From Lepidurus packardi (Eukaryota; Arthropoda; Branchiopoda; Notostraca; Triopsidae): a DNA stretch of 64,000 nt. This document shows positions 59,431-64,000 of this stretch, piece after piece (within the stretch, counting starts at the first letter, position 1; every line of letters begins with the position of its first letter). The notes beneath the pieces are model-generated. The model searched no databases, was not told where the DNA came from, and saw only the letters and a program-made list of their open reading frames with translations. The DNA lies in assembly GCA_023053545.1 (NCBI GenBank), contig JAKZAN010000004.1:4340001-4404000 (forward strand), in the 5' to 3' direction. The translations under genes and the position numbers were made by a program.

Positions 59431-62400
59431 GTGAGGTTCGAAGATTCCCGTCCTTTTGGTGCGAGCTCAAAGGGTCGAAGATGAAGAGGAACAACAACTG
59501 TATATGTGTACGTATTCCTACGCGAGTATCTCTTCTATGCCGGTCAAAGAGAAGGTGTCTTTTCTATACAGCAGTTTGCTTGCTCGCCATGGCCACTTCG
59601 CTTTGAAATCCCAAAATCTTCCAGGTTCGGCCTCTTCCTCCCTGACCCAAAGCGTTCTAACGTCTATTCCACCTTTCCTACAGGTAACAGCACTTACAGG
59701 ATTCTCGGGACAAACCGCTGTGTTTTAATGCAGAGCCAGCAAGGGCCTACAGCGTAGGATTTTCTACACATTTTGAAGGCAAGAGGTGGACACGTAGAAG
59801 TGTACAAGACAAGGGAGGCAGATGGAATCTATAAGTCTGTTGCCTTCCCAGGGCGAGAGAAATAAAAAGAAAACAGGGAAGGCAATCAACAATGCAAAAG
59901 GCAGCTTGGCCTCGCCATTTCAAAAGGGAACCACTCGGCCAGGCAGGTGGACTTTTTCAATAAAAAAAACCTTCAAGTGGGAAAGTCTCTCCAACTTAAT
60001 TTTTCTATTTTATTTCTATTTTTTTTTATAAATATTAAGCAAGAAAAGCCCTACTTGAATAGGTGTATGCATTCCTATTATTTCAGGTATGGAAAGTTTT
60101 CCCCAAGGTCGACTGATCTCACTTTGGGGAGCACGATTTCACCTTTCACTGTGAGAAATGTTGAGGAATCACTTCCTTTTGGCCTCAGAATTCCTGGGCG
60201 TGTAACTTCTATACAAAATTGGCATCTTTTTATGGTTTAAGGTGAATTTAATCTTCTCGATTGGGGTTGGTAACCATGAAAATGAGAAAGGGTTCGCTAG
60301 AAACTTTTATTCGAGGATTTATTAAATTATATTGATTTGAGTATTGCTGTGCTATTAGGCTTGTTTGTACCTGGTTAGTGTGGGATTTCTTGTCGCGGGT
60401 GCTTCTGTCAACCTGTGTAGTGTTTGCAACGTAGGACGTGGGGAAAGAACAGGTGGCGAGTTGTAGGCTTGTCCTTCGTGTAACCCCTTTTAACTAAAAA
60501 CGGCGACAATGGCTATAGGCTCCTTTGAGCTTTTTTGTATTCCTTACTTGGTCCAGCCTCCTGTCGTCGTCGTTTTCAGGATTTCCTGAGATCTTTTTAG
60601 CACGCAGGTATAGGGAACCCGAAGGTTTCAAGAATGCCGAGATGCTCGTTTCATACCAAACCGCCCCTTTTCCCCTTAAATTTGTGTGCTTGATCTCCAC
60701 CCTACTGTTTTATTCATTTTTTTTGTTTTTTTTTTACAAAATGGGCAACATCCTTGAAAGAAGCCTTTCATTACTTTTATTGTTAAGATTATATAATATA
60801 TATTAACTTAAACTTAATTCGGTAGTGGATTTTTTCGAATTTTTTAGGCCAGTAAAATTAAATGAAAATACAAAATTGTAAGTTTAATATCAATAGATTG
60901 TTTACACTGTTTAAAATCAATAGGAATCAATTGTAGTGGAAATTTTACGAACCGAAGCGAATGCCACTGTCATCTTGTGTCCCCGCGAAGCATTACATCA
61001 CCCGGGTTTGGATTTAGAAATATTAAACTGTCAAGTGATCTTTAAAGCACTAGATGACGCGAGTTTTGTGTTGGTGTGAGTGTAATTCTATAGGGGTCCA
61101 GTAATAGGAGCTCGTATAAAGCGTGGCAAATTAATTGTGCAGCTCATCCAGTGTAGAAACTTATCATTTTGGATCAGCTAACTGCAATTAATGAGGAGGT
61201 TGAATCCTTTGCATTATCCTGGGTAATTTGACCTATCTAAATAAGAAATTAGCTCTGTTCCCTGGATTTGAGGAAGCGACTACGAAAACTGTGAAACTCA
61301 TTTCACGCTGACACATTCGTTCAGTTGGATGGACACTTGCAAGTTTTCGCTGTAAAAACCGCCATATCCACAGCGGAAGAACCGTTTGCCATTAAAGACG
61401 TGGAGTTTCTGGAGAAACGAAGACGGGTTGCGAGATAAAATATTGTCAAAGATCTTGGTTCTTTTCGTTCTTCGTATACTCCTCTTTGGTAATGGATAGT
61501 CTCAGTAATCAACCCTGATCAGACCTGAGGAGTGCGTGATGGCTGCAGACGTAATTGTTGAGACGGGCGTAGGAGGAGCTTTGTATTCATGTTAGAGGTT
61601 GCGTTACAAAGGGAAAACGTTACCGAAACCATAGTTACATTTGTTTACGTTCCCATTTAAGAAAACAAAGAAGAAGAACTCGTGCGAACATTTTCTCACG
61701 TAACAAATTTTCTAAACCACCTACTCGTGTTCACCGCGTCTTGTATTAACGTGTAGAGTGCAGTGTAACGTTTCAAGATTCTAAGTAGCTTTATTGAATG
61801 AGCGTTTTCAACCCACGCTCCTTCGTTTGCCAGATAGTGGGGGTCGAACATATAGATTCAGAAGATAAACTCTTTACGTATGTTGTTCTTTTCCGTCTAG
61901 TGAACTATTTAAGCAGCTATTACATTGGCGTGTATGTAAAACCTAATTTCTTAAAATCAAATGTTGCGAAATATCCACTAGGACATGCATAACCCTTTGT
62001 CTCTGTGTTCCTCTTGTACAGTACTTTATACCAAATTGTGGTGTGGGCGTAATAGCCGCTAAATTGTCCGGAAACTATTAACGAATTTGTGCTACGTGTC
62101 CTATTCATGTCTCACATCTGTTGAACAAAACCATAGCAATTTCCTTCACTCTGTCGTGCACCGCTTTGATGCACTTATTTTACTAGTTATTTATTCGAAG
62201 CTATAGTCTGCAATGCCTGGGCCAGCTTATAGGGCTAATTCCACTGCAGGAAAAGTTTGTTGCACCTGATACATTTTATGGCAATCGAGATTGTAAAACT
62301 ATACAGCGAAAGTTGTAAAAACAATGAAAGTGGCAAAACTGCAGTAGAAATGAATGAAAATTGGTACACTACAATAAAGTAGCGTAACTTGGAGGTTTTG

Positions 62401-62900
62401 GATTTTCGTTATAGAATTCGTTAAAAAAAAACATAAATAAAAATCGTAAACAGTGTTGCAATCGGGACATGGTAACAGAAGTGACATAACTTTGTTATAA
62501 AGTGTTACAAGACTTTTTTTTACATTGTATGCTGGAGCTGGAAGTTCAAGTATTTTTCTCCTTACTCATTTGATAACAGATACAACATAATCCTTTACCC
62601 TAAGCACACACGCATCTAAAGATGCTTGGAGCATTTCTAGAACCAGCTATAACTCCACTCGCTCAAAGTGGACGCTGCACAACTCTTAACTTGCTCATGC
62701 TTAGTTCTTATTCGATGCTGCTAATGGACCGTGTTGCAATGCACGCATGAATATTGCGTTTTGGAGTTCTATCAACCAGTACATCGTGTGCTCGAATGTA
62801 GAATTTTTGTATTTCATTACTTTCGTAGGTATGCAAGTTCCATGGGAGAAACAAAAACTGAAATGGGGAGCGTGCGTGTCACGTCTCTGTGCACTCTCAC

Positions 62901-62940
62901 CATAGCGTCTGCTGGCCTGGAACTGCTCGCTTTCAGCCAT
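62901..62940 (-). CDS. Orphan candidate first exon
   Basis: On the minus strand a strong start context (tagccATGGCT) opens MAESEQFQASRRY, followed 40 bp later by a strong donor (TATG|GTGAGA) in phase 1. Reading through instead gives a 79-residue ORF without known relatives. The phase does not match the ankyrin/BTB exon at 37,059 directly. Confidence 0.25.
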
Positions 62941-64000
62941 GGCTACTCATTCGGGTTCGTGTCGTGTGCCAAAGCTGTGGATATCGTCCCGACTTTCGAA
63001 CATTCCTTCTCTCCTCGCTCTAAAAGGTATGCGACAACCTTGCGACTCTTCCGTTATCTGCCAGTTTCGAACGTAACAGTCCGAGAATCAGATGAGTGTC
63101 GCTCCTAGGCACAGCTGAAAGTAATTGCGTGCTTACCTAAATCTTTTGTCTTTTTCCAATTCGCGTAGTATTAGTGAATTTTTGGAGCCTATCTTCAATA
63201 AAAGATCTTTGTTTTAAAGAAAAGAAAAATACAGATTTTTTAAAAAAGATGTTTGGATGTCACTGTGGTTCTCCTCGTGCCCCTGCTGGCAGTTACAGTC
63301 TGGGAGTAATAATGTTATCCAGGTAAAAAAAGAAAAATACTTTCTTCAAGCGAAAAAGTTTGTGTAGTGTAGTCTCGCCGTAATTAAGTTCAGTGCTTCT
63401 TTTCAGATTAGTTTTTCTCTCCTTAATACTTTTTCGAATTAGCTTACAAGCTTTTGGGTGAAGCATTGATTAGCTTCAACAGCAACGCCTCGGAGTGCAT
63501 CTTGAATTGCTTTAGCTTATTAGAATTCACACCGCATCGTTGTGTCCTGTTGTCTTCCTAAAGAAACCATTTTTGTTTTACTTCTATTTTTAGTTTGTGT
63601 TGCAGTCGAACTTGTTCTTGCAATCTAGATTGCTTTGTTGCTTCTTTGACCTTTCGCGATTTCTGCTTGCCAAGTAAAGTTCCGGACGAACATTAGGTAG
63701 ATTGAACGGATATTACCTGCGATGATACAAACTTGGCAGTTTAGCCAGAGTTAGAAGAAAAAACCCTCCTTTCTATTTCAACCCTGGCAAAGGTATACAG
63801 GATGCATGCAATAATTAGCTTGTAGAACACTTGTACTTTGAATTGCTTTATTCTCAGATTGCAGGAAACCTGGAACAGTTTTTCTACTTTTTTTTTGTGG
63901 TGTCTTTTAACTCCATTTTTTGCTTCTCTGTGTGATAGAACTGAACAGGTGCTCTTTTCTATTTACGATTATTGGCTTCTTTCCATCCTGGATGGAACCA

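Larger units (their letters stand above)
48486..64000. other. Gene-poor 3' part of the window
   Basis: About 15.5 kb without a recognised gene. Composition is AT-rich, with C and T homopolymers (a 10-C run near 56,868) and an extreme A-rich patch at 57,838-57,945. Weak coding signals are confined to 59,338-59,757 (plus strand, exon-like with good splice sites) and 62,901-62,940 (minus strand). If the ankyrin/BTB gene starts at 48,485, this is its upstream regulatory region. Confidence 0.5.

Noticed and set aside
62731-63108. 125-codon plus-strand frame
   Set aside because: No recognisable motif, no ATG of good context at its start, and an alternative exon candidate lies on the opposite strand.

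Overview
The window is eukaryotic nuclear DNA, almost certainly from an arthropod. It has short GT-AG introns, an AT-rich intergenic background, and proteins that align by eye with metazoan families. A Shaker (Kv1) channel with two interchangeable pore exons is an arrangement I recall from crustaceans, so a crustacean is my best guess, but the lineage cannot be fixed from sequence alone. I saw no prokaryotic genes, viral or retroviral coding remnants, CRISPR array, rRNA or convincing tRNA.

Layout. (1) 1-13,000, plus strand: a Shaker potassium channel. The core coding exons run 5,945-12,993, with a likely 5' coding exon at 3,624-3,883. Two 130-bp pore exons (9,835-9,964 and 11,861-11,990) are alternatives, and a 385-bp DNA-transposon MITE lies between them. 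(2) 13,000-17,950: 3' UTR and spacer. (3) 17,957-27,607: a compact housekeeping block of APC4 (+), RTN4IP1 (+), FAM76 (-) and SAAL1 (+), with only 0.5-0.9 kb between genes. (4) 28,141-37,059, minus strand: an 18-exon ankyrin/BTB gene (ABTB2/BTBD11 family) with a 2,073-bp low-complexity exon. Two upstream phase-2 exons (38,451-38,554 and 48,358-48,485) are candidate alternative first exons, which would extend the gene to more than 20 kb. (5) 38,555-64,000: mostly gene-poor DNA with short repeats, palindromes, a G-quadruplex motif, one TATA-linked 55-residue ORF and a few orphan exon candidates.

The genes are not one pathway. They are a neuronal channel and a large BTB adaptor, each with long flanking DNA, around four broadly expressed genes (cell-cycle ubiquitin ligase, mitochondrial oxidoreductase, nuclear-speckle-type protein, proliferation-associated protein). 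The most notable observation is in Shaker. The pore exons end in AG and AC, and both splice to an exon starting with G. The residue equivalent to Shaker T449 therefore becomes Arg or Thr, and one exon also gains an N-glycosylation sequon in the turret.
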